A DNA stretch of 64,000 nt from Hyphomicrobiaceae bacterium. Lineage in GTDB: Bacteria; Pseudomonadota; Alphaproteobacteria; Rhizobiales; Hyphomicrobiaceae. Positions 51,237-60,501 of the stretch are shown piece after piece. A program made the position numbers and the translations under genes. Under the pieces are notes generated by a model that was not told where the DNA came from, did not search any database, and saw only the letters and a program-made list of their open reading frames with translations. The DNA lies in assembly GCA_022842785.1 (NCBI GenBank), contig JALHOW010000005.1, positions 372,001 to 436,000 on the forward strand. The letters run 5' to 3'. Numbering within the stretch: the stretch's first letter is position 1; each line of letters starts with the position of its first letter.

Positions 51237-52240
51237 GACTTCAGTGTCGAGCGAATAGAGCGCACCACACCTCTCACTTTGGCTTCAAAATCTCCAAGGG
51301 CTTCGTAGCTGTAGATGTGTCCGTTGCACGCCGTCCTATGCTTCGTCGCAAAGCGCTCCTTCCACGGCTCACCACCCGGGCCAAGGTCGAAGCTGCTGAA
51401 CTTGCGCGCGTGCAGATCCTCGATGATCTTCATGAGAAGCAAGCTGCCGGGCGAGTACTTGGCGTAACGCGCCTCGTAGCCGCAGAACCAGCCGAAAGCC
51501 TGGTCGCCAGCCTCCAGCAGAAGCGAGAGCGCGACAACCTCATCGCCCGCCATGAGAACGTAAGGCGCACCCCGAATCTCGCCACTCTCATGCTCCACGA
51601 ATCTGAGCAGTGTTTTCTTCACGAAGCGCTCGTACGGCGGCGCGTCCGCCTGCCGACTCCGCTTGTGTTCAAGAAGACGATCCACAAACCGCTCATTCGA
51701 TCTGGGGCGCGCCACGGTGACGCGACCAAAGTCTCTTACGAGACGTCGGTTCAATTTCCATATGCTGTGGAACCTGCTTCCACTGCCGGCCTTGTCACCC
51801 AGATAATCCGAAAAGCTCCCGGCCATGCTGACCATGGGTATGGAGCGCCGATCCAAGCGGTGGGATATTTCGCTCAGTCCAACTCCGTCCGTGATGTTCT
51901 CATACTTCCACCTACAGATTCCGGCTTGCTGGAGGATGCGGCGAAAATCTGGACGCGACGCGTTGAAGAATGCGACCGCCTGATAGTCGCACATGGGAAT
52001 TGGGAAAGCGAAGGACGGACCGAACGGCTGGTACACCGGAATGTAGCCAACGATCTTGGTGCCTTCCCTCATGCGCACCAAGCGACACTTCCCGATTTCC
52101 CGCGCCAAGGGCACGAGAAAATCCGGTGACTCTGACATGCCCGCACCATCTCGCCGAGAGGCGTGATAGTGCCGCCAGATCTCCCAATCCTCGCGGGACA
52201 GTCCGTCAAGTTCGATGACATCCACGCTGCGCTCGCTCAC
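51233..52240 (-). CDS. CelD/BcsL-family GNAT acyltransferase
   Basis: 335 residues. The FemAB/GNAT-like fold of the CelD/BcsL group is seen in RLVRMREGTKIVGYIPVYQP, the central SIWKLNRRLVRDFGRVT block, the acetyl-CoA-fold part GEIRGAPYVLMAGDEVVALSLLLEAGDQAFGWFCGYEARYAKYSPGSLLLMKIIEDL and the FDLGPGGEPWKERF ending. The family acylates exopolysaccharides in several loci. Probable O- or N-acyl transfer to the glycan. ATGA overlap with neighbours on both sides. Confidence 0.82.
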   Translation of the reverse strand: MSERSVDVIELDGLSREDWEIWRHYHASRRDGAGMSESPDFLVPLAREIGKCRLVRMREGTKIVGYIPVYQPFGPSFAFPIPMCDYQAVAFFNASRPDFRRILQQAGICRWKYENITDGVGLSEISHRLDRRSIPMVSMAGSFSDYLGDKAGSGSRFHSIWKLNRRLVRDFGRVTVARPRSNERFVDRLLEHKRSRQADAPPYERFVKKTLLRFVEHESGEIRGAPYVLMAGDEVVALSLLLEAGDQAFGWFCGYEARYAKYSPGSLLLMKIIEDLHARKFSSFDLGPGGEPWKERFATKHRTACNGHIYSYEALGDFEAKVRGVVRSIRSTLKS

Positions 52241-53211
52241 ACACTACTCCCGAGCGGTCTCTCTTCGCACGCAGGGTGAGTATAGATGAACTCGGCGCGC
52301 CCGACAAAATAGTGCTTCAGCGTATGGAGCGGTGCCGCCCTTCGAAAGGTGGAAATGATGTCAGAGGCTTGCTCGCGAGCGTTCGGATCAAGATGCCAAC
52401 GTTCCGTGACCTTATCGAACTCGACGGGCGGCCTCCTGTTGCCGAGTTGCGCCGTCTTGCTCAAAGGATGTTCTCGGAACACACCAAGACGCTGGCTCGT
52501 TAGCAGAATGCGAGCCTGTGAAGCAATGCGGCAGAACCAATCTACATCCAGCATGTAGTGTAGACTCTCGTCGAAACGATGGCCGCGAGCGCAACGTGCG
52601 CTCCAGAAGGTCGACTCCTGCGACATCCTGTAGTCGGTGGCCTCGACCAGGAAAGGCGGACCGAGTGGACGAAGCCGCGACTTCCATTCCGATCTCTTGA
52701 GTATCATTCGTGCGGATAACGGAGACGCGAGGCGGTTACCGCAGCACAAGTCCCAACCGAGCCTATCGAATGTGCTGGCGACGTACATGAAGGCGTTCGG
52801 CAGGTAGTAGTCGTCACTGTTTATGTAGGTGCAGACATCTCCGGTCGCCCTATCGAGCCCCTTGTTTATGGCGTGCGCTTGGCCATGATCGGGCGTGCTT
52901 TCCCAATGTGATATCCACGGCTCGTACTTCTTGATGATATCGACGGTGCCATCCGTGGAGCCACCGTCCATGATCATGTATTCCAAGTTCGGATAGCCCT
53001 GCAGTAAGACCGATCTTATCGTGTCCTCGATGAATTCGACTTGATTGTAGCTCGGCGTGACAATCGTGATCTTCGGCAGTGCTTGCCCGGAGCCAATTGC
53101 AACATCGGGGGGGAGCTTCGGCACCTCCGCGACCGAGGGCCATTGCCCATGAGGCACGGCTGGGGACGGCAGGTCGCGCGCGCTATGCCTGCTGTGCTCG
53201 GTTCGTCGCAT
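52237..53211 (-). CDS. glycosyltransferase family 2
   Basis: 324 residues from ATG 53211; the in-frame TTG at 53229 would overlap the upstream gene. GT-A motifs: KITIVTPSYNQVEFIEDTIRS, MDGGSTDGTVDIIKKY, the DxD region NSDDYY, and the EATDYRMSQESTFW acceptor-like segment. It belongs to the large GT2 group of surface-polysaccharide transferases. An Arg/His-rich, non-GT N-terminal tail of about 40 residues is unexplained. Confidence 0.85.
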   Translation of the reverse strand: MRRTEHSRHSARDLPSPAVPHGQWPSVAEVPKLPPDVAIGSGQALPKITIVTPSYNQVEFIEDTIRSVLLQGYPNLEYMIMDGGSTDGTVDIIKKYEPWISHWESTPDHGQAHAINKGLDRATGDVCTYINSDDYYLPNAFMYVASTFDRLGWDLCCGNRLASPLSARMILKRSEWKSRLRPLGPPFLVEATDYRMSQESTFWSARCARGHRFDESLHYMLDVDWFCRIASQARILLTSQRLGVFREHPLSKTAQLGNRRPPVEFDKVTERWHLDPNAREQASDIISTFRRAAPLHTLKHYFVGRAEFIYTHPACEERPLGSSV

Positions 53212-53219
53212 TATTGCGG

Positions 53220-54578
53220 CTACCGCCAATTGACCGCTGGATCTGCCTTAACGTGGCAATCACTGCGCAATGGGTCTCGTTCTTCAGATTTCCCGCTCAA
53301 CATCGCTGGACCGATTGCGCCACACACGGCACTCAGCAGTATTGCGGACTCATGCTCCCAGTTCCATCGCTCCTGACCAAACTTCCAGACACGTCCTCTC
53401 AGCTCCTCGAGCCGGCGCTCATTCAAGGACTGATCGACGATGGCCGCCAGCGCGATGGCATCATTCCTCGGGAAAACGAGATCCTGCAGGCCGGTCAGCT
53501 CAGCAAAGGCCGTCTGCGCGGGAACATCGGACATCAGGGGCGGAAGACCGGCTAGACAATAGGTAAATAGCTTGTTGGTGAGGGCGATGCGGCTGTTTGC
53601 GGTGTGGCCCGGCTCGCTGCATAGACCGACATCAAATCTCGATGCCACACGAACCATCTCGTCCGGAACCTCCGGCGGGAGCAGGTGCACGCGCCCCTCG
53701 GCATCTGACTCTGCAGCAAGCGCCCGCAACGCTTCTTCGTAGTTCCCGGCCGGCGTGCCCCTCAAGTAAAGATGGGGTTTCGTCTTTGCCAAGCCGATCG
53801 CTCGGATCGCACACTCGAGGCCGCGGTCGGGCCCGATGGTTTGCGAGAACCAGTAGATTGAAGGCCTCGGCTCCACGTCGCCGCAACGCGTCAACGCGAC
53901 GGGCGCCTGATCCAGCGGGAAGACGTTCAAAAGGACATGTGGAGGCTGGATCGCGTAGGCATCGACGAGCGCGCTAGCAATACCGGGAGATGCGGCCGTC
54001 ACGAAGGCGCATTTACGGATGTCGCTCCCCTCGACGGCGCGTAGGAGGGCTCTTTCCTCATCGTAATCGGGGCCATCGGGCGATTGGCCGAGATGAAAAT
54101 CCTCGGCATCATAAGCAAGAAGGGCGTTGTGTTGGCGAGCGGCCGCCGTAGCCGCGGGGAGCGCCGCAGGATAGTGCGCAATATACAGATCAGCGGCGAC
54201 CTTCGCCGCACCCCCCATCAGCGCTGGCACGAAAGGACTGAACGCGAAACCGGCAGCTCGATCCCACTTGGTAGTCCTGTAGATGCTCAGGCCAACATTC
54301 TGCGCCACGCGTCGGGCGCGCCATGCCCAGCGCGATCCGAGATCGACACGATGTATCTTCCATGGAATGCGCTGCATCAGCGCGCGGTCGCGCGGCTCGA
54401 CGAGATCCATCATGCGGGTGGCCACGACGGTGACATCGTATCCCGCGGCGTGAAGAGTGTCGGCCTCTTTCACGACGCGCGGGTTCGATCCAATCTGCCC
54501 CGGCGTGACGATGCAAATGCGCTTACGAGCCTCGCCCTGCACTTGCGGCGTCGCGCTGTGCCTGTTCATGCGGGGCAC
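53220..54578 (-). CDS. glycosyltransferase family 4
   Basis: 452 residues. N-terminal KRICIVTPGQIGSNPRVVKEADTLHAAGYDVTVVA; C-terminal PSIYWFSQTIGPDRGLECAIRAI and the donor region ANSRIALTNKLFTYCLAGLPPLMSD, where the second acidic residue of the E-x7-E motif is not evident. The C-terminal about 25 residues after GKSEERDPL look like an unstructured tail. Its 5' end overlaps the preceding GT4 gene by 13 bases. Confidence 0.82.
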   Translation of the reverse strand: MPRMNRHSATPQVQGEARKRICIVTPGQIGSNPRVVKEADTLHAAGYDVTVVATRMMDLVEPRDRALMQRIPWKIHRVDLGSRWAWRARRVAQNVGLSIYRTTKWDRAAGFAFSPFVPALMGGAAKVAADLYIAHYPAALPAATAAARQHNALLAYDAEDFHLGQSPDGPDYDEERALLRAVEGSDIRKCAFVTAASPGIASALVDAYAIQPPHVLLNVFPLDQAPVALTRCGDVEPRPSIYWFSQTIGPDRGLECAIRAIGLAKTKPHLYLRGTPAGNYEEALRALAAESDAEGRVHLLPPEVPDEMVRVASRFDVGLCSEPGHTANSRIALTNKLFTYCLAGLPPLMSDVPAQTAFAELTGLQDLVFPRNDAIALAAIVDQSLNERRLEELRGRVWKFGQERWNWEHESAILLSAVCGAIGPAMLSGKSEERDPLRSDCHVKADPAVNWR

Positions 54579-55849
54579 TCAAATCGTGGGGCGTAGCCCG
54601 CCCGCGCGAGCGCAGGCCCAAGCCCGGCGACGAGTTCGCGGCGATAGTCCGCCCATTGTCTCTGACGGGCCGTCGCTAGTGCCCCGTGTCGCATGGCGGA
54701 AAGGGCCAGACGATTGTCGAGGCACCACTGCAGCGCATCCGCAAGCGCTTGCGCATTGGCGGCAGGCACGATCAAGCCGCTCTCCGGCGTCACAAGGTCC
54801 GCCGCGCCGGCCTCGGTCGTTGCTATGACAGGCAATCCATGGGCCATGGCTTCCGTCACAACCATGCCGAACCCATCCGACAATGTTGGAAAGACCAAAA
54901 CGTCGGCAGCCCCAAAGGCGCGGAACAATTCCGGGCGCGCCACGGATCCGTGGAAAGTGACGCCGCTGCCGGCCCGCGCCAACAGCCTCTCGGGAACAGC
55001 GATCGCGCCATAGATATCCAGGTGCGCGGCTCGCCCCGCGTTGAGGTGCCCCCATGCCTGCAGCATGTAGTGGGCGCCCTTTCGAAGGCTGAACGAACCA
55101 GCCCAGATCACTTTGAGAGGCTCGCCAGCTCCCGCTGGTCGATCGCGGACGGCATCAATCGTCGGCGGAGCCGCAAGCGGCACGGCAAGAAACTTCTCCG
55201 CCCGAGCGCCTGCATCGACATGCGAACGTGCCGTCAACGTCGAGTTTGTTACGATCACATCGGCCAAATCGATCTCTTCACAGCGACGATCGTAACGCTC
55301 CGTGAATTTTCTGTCGAAGTACCCATCATAGGGCCCAGCAAGTTCAGGCCATTCGGCACGCTCCCGGCGCCGGATCTCTTCAAAGCGGCGGCTGTCGAGC
55401 GACGGAAGATAGAGAACACGGGCGACGCCATGTGATTTCGCCCGGCGGAAGCCATCTCTTGCCGTGTACTCATACGAGTGAATAGCCTCTGTTCGCTCAA
55501 CGTAACGGCGCGCCACGAGCCGATCGAAGTTATGGCTGAGGCGATCCCACGCCATGTCGGCGGCAATTGGCCCGCGTGTCATTCGCATCGCCAGCGTGCG
55601 CAAAAGCTCCCACGTCGGATACGCGTGCACGAGGTCTGCATCGATCTCGTCGACAGAGCGTCGAGACAGCTGGCGGCGCATACGGTCCCCCGCCCCGCGC
55701 GGCAGGCGGTCGATCATCTTGGCAATCCGGCCGTCTCTGCGATAGACGAAGGTTGTCACGAACGCATCCAGACACCCGGCTTCCATGATAGCGCGCGCGT
55801 TGTTCTGCGCGTCCGCCATGTTACCAGGGTAGGCAAATACGCTGCGCAC
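54566..55849 (-). CDS. glycosyltransferase family 4
   Basis: 427 residues from GTG 55849, immediately after the upstream stop, giving the normal MRSVFAYPGNMADAQNNARAI opening. A mid-domain LKVIWAGSFSLRKGAHYML and the donor motif SDGFGMVVTEAMAHGLPVIAT (E-x7-E) are clear. Its substrate is unknown. Part of a run of four consecutive GT4 genes. Confidence 0.87.
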   Translation of the reverse strand: MRSVFAYPGNMADAQNNARAIMEAGCLDAFVTTFVYRRDGRIAKMIDRLPRGAGDRMRRQLSRRSVDEIDADLVHAYPTWELLRTLAMRMTRGPIAADMAWDRLSHNFDRLVARRYVERTEAIHSYEYTARDGFRRAKSHGVARVLYLPSLDSRRFEEIRRRERAEWPELAGPYDGYFDRKFTERYDRRCEEIDLADVIVTNSTLTARSHVDAGARAEKFLAVPLAAPPTIDAVRDRPAGAGEPLKVIWAGSFSLRKGAHYMLQAWGHLNAGRAAHLDIYGAIAVPERLLARAGSGVTFHGSVARPELFRAFGAADVLVFPTLSDGFGMVVTEAMAHGLPVIATTEAGAADLVTPESGLIVPAANAQALADALQWCLDNRLALSAMRHGALATARQRQWADYRRELVAGLGPALARAGYAPRFECPA

Positions 55850-55851
55850 GT

Positions 55852-56937
55852 TCAGCGTTCCGAAGCCGACGATAGGGAAGCCGCCGACTGAGACCGCTGG
55901 CGCTTCGCAAGTTGCAGATAGATTCGCATGTATCCGTCCGCGACGGCTTCATCGCCATACAGGCGCTCGACGCGCGCCCGCGCATCCGAGCGCCGCAACA
56001 TCTGGAGCCCTGCGCCGGCGGCCACGAGTTCATCGACCGTATCGCAGACAAACCCGGTCACCCCGTGCTCGACAACCTCGGGCACGGCCCCGCGCCTGAG
56101 GCCGAGTACAGGGGTGCCGCAAGCCATGGCCTCAGCCATCACGATGCCGAATGGTTCCTCCCAAAGGATCGGCATGAGCAATGCCGCCGCCTCGCCCAGC
56201 AACGCATTCTTCTGCGCATCGTTGACAGGACCTACATAGCGCACCCACTCACCATCGATATGCGGCGCGACATGGGCCTCGTACCATGCAGAGTGCTCGT
56301 CGGGGATGTTACCCGCGATTACGAGCCGGCGCCGCATGCGGCGCGCAATCTCTATGGCGAGATGCGGCCCCTTGATTGCCTCTATGCGACCCAGAAATAC
56401 AAGCGGAGCATCCTGTGCCACTTGCTCGCGAAAGCTATAGACGTGTAGCGGAACGCCATTAGGCACCAGATGCCAGCGGCCTGATAGCGGCTTTGCCTCG
56501 ATCATCTGCCGGCTTATCGCACTGAATTCGAGAGTGCCGCGCGAAAGCCGCGCGGCCGCCCGTGTCGTTCGCTCGCTGATGTCGCGCTGATAGCTCATGA
56601 GCTTGGCGACAGGCCACGGCAGAATTGGTGCAAGGTAGGCGATCCGTGAGAAGCTATGAACGACATCAAATCGCCCCACAGCAACGTGGCGCGACAGAGT
56701 TGCGGCATTCCGAATAGTGTCTGCAATCGACTGACTTTGGCTGCCGGGCCAAGGCACATGCCTCGCAGGACAATTCGATGCACGATGAGCAAAAAGCGTG
56801 ACGCTGTGCCCACGCGCGAGGAGTGCGCGTGCCAACATATCGACGATGCGCTCGATGCCACCATACTGGCTTGGCGGCACCGGTAGCTCCGGATCGGCCG
56901 TGAGCGCGATGCGCAGGCTGTGTGCCTGATGCTTCAT
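55852..56937 (-). CDS. glycosyltransferase family 4
   Basis: 361 residues from ATG 56937, which forms an ATGA overlap with the previous stop; the longer frame to 56973 is unlikely. N-terminal RIALTADPELPVPPSQYGGIERIVDMLARAL; C-terminal LVFLGRIEAIKGPHLAIEIARRM and donor motif EEPFGIVMAEAMACGTPVLGL. It has the Gly-Gly-Ile-Glu-Arg pattern of GT4 enzymes that act on polyprenyl-linked glycans. Confidence 0.9.
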   Translation of the reverse strand: MKHQAHSLRIALTADPELPVPPSQYGGIERIVDMLARALLARGHSVTLFAHRASNCPARHVPWPGSQSQSIADTIRNAATLSRHVAVGRFDVVHSFSRIAYLAPILPWPVAKLMSYQRDISERTTRAAARLSRGTLEFSAISRQMIEAKPLSGRWHLVPNGVPLHVYSFREQVAQDAPLVFLGRIEAIKGPHLAIEIARRMRRRLVIAGNIPDEHSAWYEAHVAPHIDGEWVRYVGPVNDAQKNALLGEAAALLMPILWEEPFGIVMAEAMACGTPVLGLRRGAVPEVVEHGVTGFVCDTVDELVAAGAGLQMLRRSDARARVERLYGDEAVADGYMRIYLQLAKRQRSQSAASLSSASER

Positions 56938-58328
56938 GCAGAAATCGATTGGTAGACGGCTGCCATCTCGCACGCAGCCTTGTCCATTGTGCGCACCGCG
57001 TGGTTACGCCGACGAAGACGGCCACCGGCATGCGCTCGCGCCAGCTCGCCAATAGCCTCGCTCCATGCCGGCACATCGCCCGCCGCGACAAGTCGGCCAC
57101 CATCGCCATCTTGAACGAGTTCGGCAATGCCACCCATACGTGCACCGACGACGAAGAGGCCGACCGCCTGTGCCTCGAGGACCACCAACGGTCCTGTCTC
57201 CATCGTCACCGACGGCACCAGCAGGACATCGTTCTCGGCTATAAAATCGACGATCCGCTCTCTCGGCACTGGGGGAATCAGGGCTATGCGCTCGTCTCCC
57301 TCCGCCAAGCCCCGCACGTATGTCTCGTACTCGTCACGAGGGTCGGATGCATTGGCCGTCGCCCGTATCGACAGTCGAACTGAAAGCTCCCGGGGCAATG
57401 CACGGACCGCACGCACCACAACATCAATGCCCTTATCGCGATCCCACCGCCCAAGATACAATAGTCGCAGCGGACCACTATCTAGAACCGGTCTATTCTT
57501 GGCGACGCCCGCCCGCTGGAGGAACTCAGTCGAGATCCCTTGGCGACTCAGAACGACTTTAGCCGGCGGCGCACCGTTGGCTAAGAGTGCATCATACAGC
57601 CACTGGCAGACAGCGACGACACGATCGGCATTCTCCACCATTTCCCTGAGTTCATCGCGCTTGCGGGTAGCGAGTGCACGGGCGCCAAGCGCCGTCGAGA
57701 AACGCCCGAGCTTCCAGCGTTGGAACGCTTTCGAAACAATATCCGGAAGCTCCCCCACTGACCGCGCGAAGACGTCTGGCATACCGCGCGCTTGGGCCCA
57801 GCAGGCGCCGCACACCGATGCATCGATGCGGCCGTCACACTGCGCCTCGCCGAATTTCAGCATTGAGCCGCGAAGACAAATATTGCTCGGTACGTGAACT
57901 GTAACGACGGTTCGAAGCCCAGCCTCGCGTGCTGCTCGTAGATGCAGCGGTCCACAGCCACGCGTCCAGGAATGCTGATGATAGATCGCTCCAGGATGCG
58001 CTCGTAGATGCTCGAGGAAGACGTCGAAGCCTTCGTGCGGGCGATAGCTCTGGACTTCCTCGCGACCGGCTCCGCTATTGACGGGGTAGGTCGCAATGCG
58101 CGCGCCGTCATGCTCATAGCATTCGGGTGCATCGGGGCTGCGCGGTACAATTGCGGAGCTCACGATGCCGAGCCGCCGCAATGCGCCAATAAGATCCGCT
58201 AGATAGACTTCCGTCCCGCCCACACCATAGGGAAGGTACCACCCTGCGGCCTGGAGTACGTGCGTGTCGGTCCGATCGATCGGCACGTCCGACCTGAACT
58301 TCCCGCCAGCGAGAACTGTCGAATTCAT
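56934..58328 (-). CDS. glycosyltransferase family 4
   Basis: 464 residues. Opening LQAAGWYLPYGVGGTEVYLADLIGAL and an interior iron-sulfur-like cysteine group CLRGSMLKFGEAQCDGRIDASVCGACW (four cysteines near residues 152-178) that recurs in some GT4 enzymes. C-terminal LRLLYLGRWDRDKGIDVVVRAV and donor region METGPLVVLEAQAVGLFVVGA. The ATG overlaps the stop of the upstream gene by 4 bases. Confidence 0.88.
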   Translation of the reverse strand: MNSTVLAGGKFRSDVPIDRTDTHVLQAAGWYLPYGVGGTEVYLADLIGALRRLGIVSSAIVPRSPDAPECYEHDGARIATYPVNSGAGREEVQSYRPHEGFDVFLEHLRAHPGAIYHQHSWTRGCGPLHLRAAREAGLRTVVTVHVPSNICLRGSMLKFGEAQCDGRIDASVCGACWAQARGMPDVFARSVGELPDIVSKAFQRWKLGRFSTALGARALATRKRDELREMVENADRVVAVCQWLYDALLANGAPPAKVVLSRQGISTEFLQRAGVAKNRPVLDSGPLRLLYLGRWDRDKGIDVVVRAVRALPRELSVRLSIRATANASDPRDEYETYVRGLAEGDERIALIPPVPRERIVDFIAENDVLLVPSVTMETGPLVVLEAQAVGLFVVGARMGGIAELVQDGDGGRLVAAGDVPAWSEAIGELARAHAGGRLRRRNHAVRTMDKAACEMAAVYQSISA

Positions 58329-59068
58329 AGTGACGGATGCGAGCGCGCGAGTTGGGATTCAGTAAGAACGCGCTTGTCCTCGCTGCGGCAGATGATGCAG
58401 CATCCACGACGCGCACCGCTTTCCTCTATCGACGGCGCGCTCGGATAGAGAATTACTGCGTCGCGTCCCGACAAGGCGGTCTTGAGATAGCTCTCGGTGA
58501 GGACACCTGAGTTGCCATAGTCGTCGAATTCGTATCCAGGATCTCCCGGCACTTCAAAATCATCGACCATGATGATGGGGCGAGCCACGCTATCCAACAC
58601 GATCTTCACCTCTTCGATAAGAGGAAGATCTTCCTCCCAATGTGCATCGAGATAGAAGAACACCGGCTCGGAACGAAAGTTACGCAGAGGGCCATCGAGA
58701 AGGGTGCGCAGACCGACGCGCGAGTCTCGATTGAGCATCGTCACGTTGCCGTATCGGCGGAGCTTCCTTCGAGAGAACCCATAATAGCGCGGGTTCTTCT
58801 CGATCGTATAGATCGGCAGTCCTGTTGCAGCAAAGAACTCCGCTGTTGTGCCACCGAAGGTACCCGTTTCGACGATGGCCACAGGTCTGAGTTCTCGCAT
58901 GATATATTGGAAGAGTTCGACACGCCTTGCCTGACCATTGAGTATTGCGCTCCAACTCACCCACGACGGCGATCCGCGGTAGTAGTCCAGCGCGCCAAGC
59001 CATTGACCGGGTACTGCGGCTAACAGAGCAGTCTTGATCTGCCTCAATGCGCTGCGTGCCGCCTGCAT
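58325..59068 (-). CDS. class I SAM-dependent methyltransferase-like protein
   Basis: 247 residues from ATG 59068 (259 if from 59104, which overlaps the upstream gene by 61 bases). The first Rossmann strand is AIVETGTFGGTTAEFFAATGLPIYTIEKN, close to CmcI/rhamnosyl-O-methyltransferase-like proteins, and a metal-type Asp-Asp pair occurs in PIIMVDDFEVPGDPGYEFDDYG. Likely O-methylation of a sugar. 4-base overlap with the downstream GT4. Confidence 0.72.
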   Translation of the reverse strand: MQAARSALRQIKTALLAAVPGQWLGALDYYRGSPSWVSWSAILNGQARRVELFQYIMRELRPVAIVETGTFGGTTAEFFAATGLPIYTIEKNPRYYGFSRRKLRRYGNVTMLNRDSRVGLRTLLDGPLRNFRSEPVFFYLDAHWEEDLPLIEEVKIVLDSVARPIIMVDDFEVPGDPGYEFDDYGNSGVLTESYLKTALSGRDAVILYPSAPSIEESGARRGCCIICRSEDKRVLTESQLARSHPSL

Positions 59069-60501
59069 ACGATGAGCTCTCTGGTCATCATTGATGACGG
59101 CCACCTCTCGACCACCACGAAATAGCGCTCAAGTTGCGCGAGCACGTGCGCAAGATTGTACGAGGCGGGTGGAACGCCGTATGCCTCACGCAGGAACGGA
59201 TCTTCCGGCTGTACAAACTCGAAGATGAGCCAGTCGCTGGTGTAGCTCGCCAGGAGCTCGACTAGAAAATCCGTCGGGACACTTGGAACACCGAGCAGCA
59301 GATGGTGCGCCAGCGCGAGACACGAAACCAGCTCGCTACGGCACCGCTCCGCAAGCGTCGGCCACTTCTTGCCAGGTGGGCCAACAGGCGTCGACGGCAC
59401 GACGATGTCCGCGAAGCATGGCAACGCCTGCGAGTTGAGGCGGTCACCGTCGCGGAACATAAGATCCAGTGACTGCTCATCGATATCGATGCCGACTGAA
59501 GTGGCCCCGAGTTTGCTGGCCAGATGAGCGTACAGGCCTCTGTTGCAGCCAAGATCCACATAGCTGGCCGGGCTGACGCGCTCGATGATGTCGGCCACCA
59601 CCTTGTGTTTTCCATCACTCGACAGAGCGCGCTGAAGCGACTGTGGCGAGCCATCGTATGGCGGCAGACCGTTCGAACCCTGGTAGTAGCCTCCCCAGCT
59701 CGTTGCCGCCGGCCCAATCGGTGCCCCGATCGCCTTCCGGAGGGCCTCCAGCTGCTTGTAATGGGCTGGCCGCGCGCCTGATCCCATTCTCGCAAACTCG
59801 GTGGACAGCCGCCGCCGCACGCGACGCGCGACAGTGCGGGACGGCATCAGGATCTCCTCTCCCGCCTTACGCAGACGCGAGTGGCCAGTCGGCACGCGTG
59901 GCACAATATGTTGAGCGACGTCGTCCACGATTGATTTGCCGTAGTCGCGGCTCACCCTGCGGAGCAGGGTCAAGTGACCGTCTCGTATCAAATCGAGGCT
60001 CGAAAGAAGACCAGACCGAAACTCGGATACGAAGGCATCGAAGCCAGCGTCGGTGAGAGGCACTATGGAAGTAAAATCGACAAAGACGGGGCGGCGCCCG
60101 CGGAAGAGAATATTCCAGAAGTTTGCATCGTGAAGGCACATCCCGTGAGGCAGCAAACGATCGCAAATCTCAAGAGTGAGCTGTGCCGCCCTGAAGAACA
60201 TCTCCGAAGTCCACTCGAACGGATAGGTCGGAACTGAAATGCTCTCGTGCTGCAGCGCGAGCGCTCCGCTGTCTCCGATACCCTCCGCAGTTCGGAATGA
60301 TATGAGCTTCCCGTCTGCCACGAGTGCGTGCAATTCGCGGTTCTCGATGGCTTTGCGATAGAACGCGTCGGCATGCGACGCGATGATCCGGTAGAGGTTG
60401 TTGTCGGCACCGCGGTACAGCCGACCGTTGTTATCCCAGCCACTACCCTCGTAGCTCAATTCCATCGCGGGCGTCCGCACGGCAGCAAGCTCGCTGGTCA
60501 C
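59044..60501 (-). CDS. kinase-like/methyltransferase fusion protein
   Basis: 485 residues from GTG 60501, in a GTGA overlap with the GT2 stop. Residues about 50-200 look like an aminoglycoside-kinase-type fold with catalytic loop LHDANFWNILF (Asp125, Asn130) and a DFG-like FVDFTS (Asp142); no obvious glycine-rich loop. Residues about 290-485 form a class I methyltransferase with YVDLGCNRGLYAHLA (316-322 the core) and GIDIDEQSLD. Such kinase plus methyltransferase pairing recalls WbdD, which caps O-antigen chains, though there the methyltransferase comes first. Function here is inferred. Confidence 0.7.
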   Translation of the reverse strand: MTSELAAVRTPAMELSYEGSGWDNNGRLYRGADNNLYRIIASHADAFYRKAIENRELHALVADGKLISFRTAEGIGDSGALALQHESISVPTYPFEWTSEMFFRAAQLTLEICDRLLPHGMCLHDANFWNILFRGRRPVFVDFTSIVPLTDAGFDAFVSEFRSGLLSSLDLIRDGHLTLLRRVSRDYGKSIVDDVAQHIVPRVPTGHSRLRKAGEEILMPSRTVARRVRRRLSTEFARMGSGARPAHYKQLEALRKAIGAPIGPAATSWGGYYQGSNGLPPYDGSPQSLQRALSSDGKHKVVADIIERVSPASYVDLGCNRGLYAHLASKLGATSVGIDIDEQSLDLMFRDGDRLNSQALPCFADIVVPSTPVGPPGKKWPTLAERCRSELVSCLALAHHLLLGVPSVPTDFLVELLASYTSDWLIFEFVQPEDPFLREAYGVPPASYNLAHVLAQLERYFVVVERWPSSMMTRELIVCRRHAAH

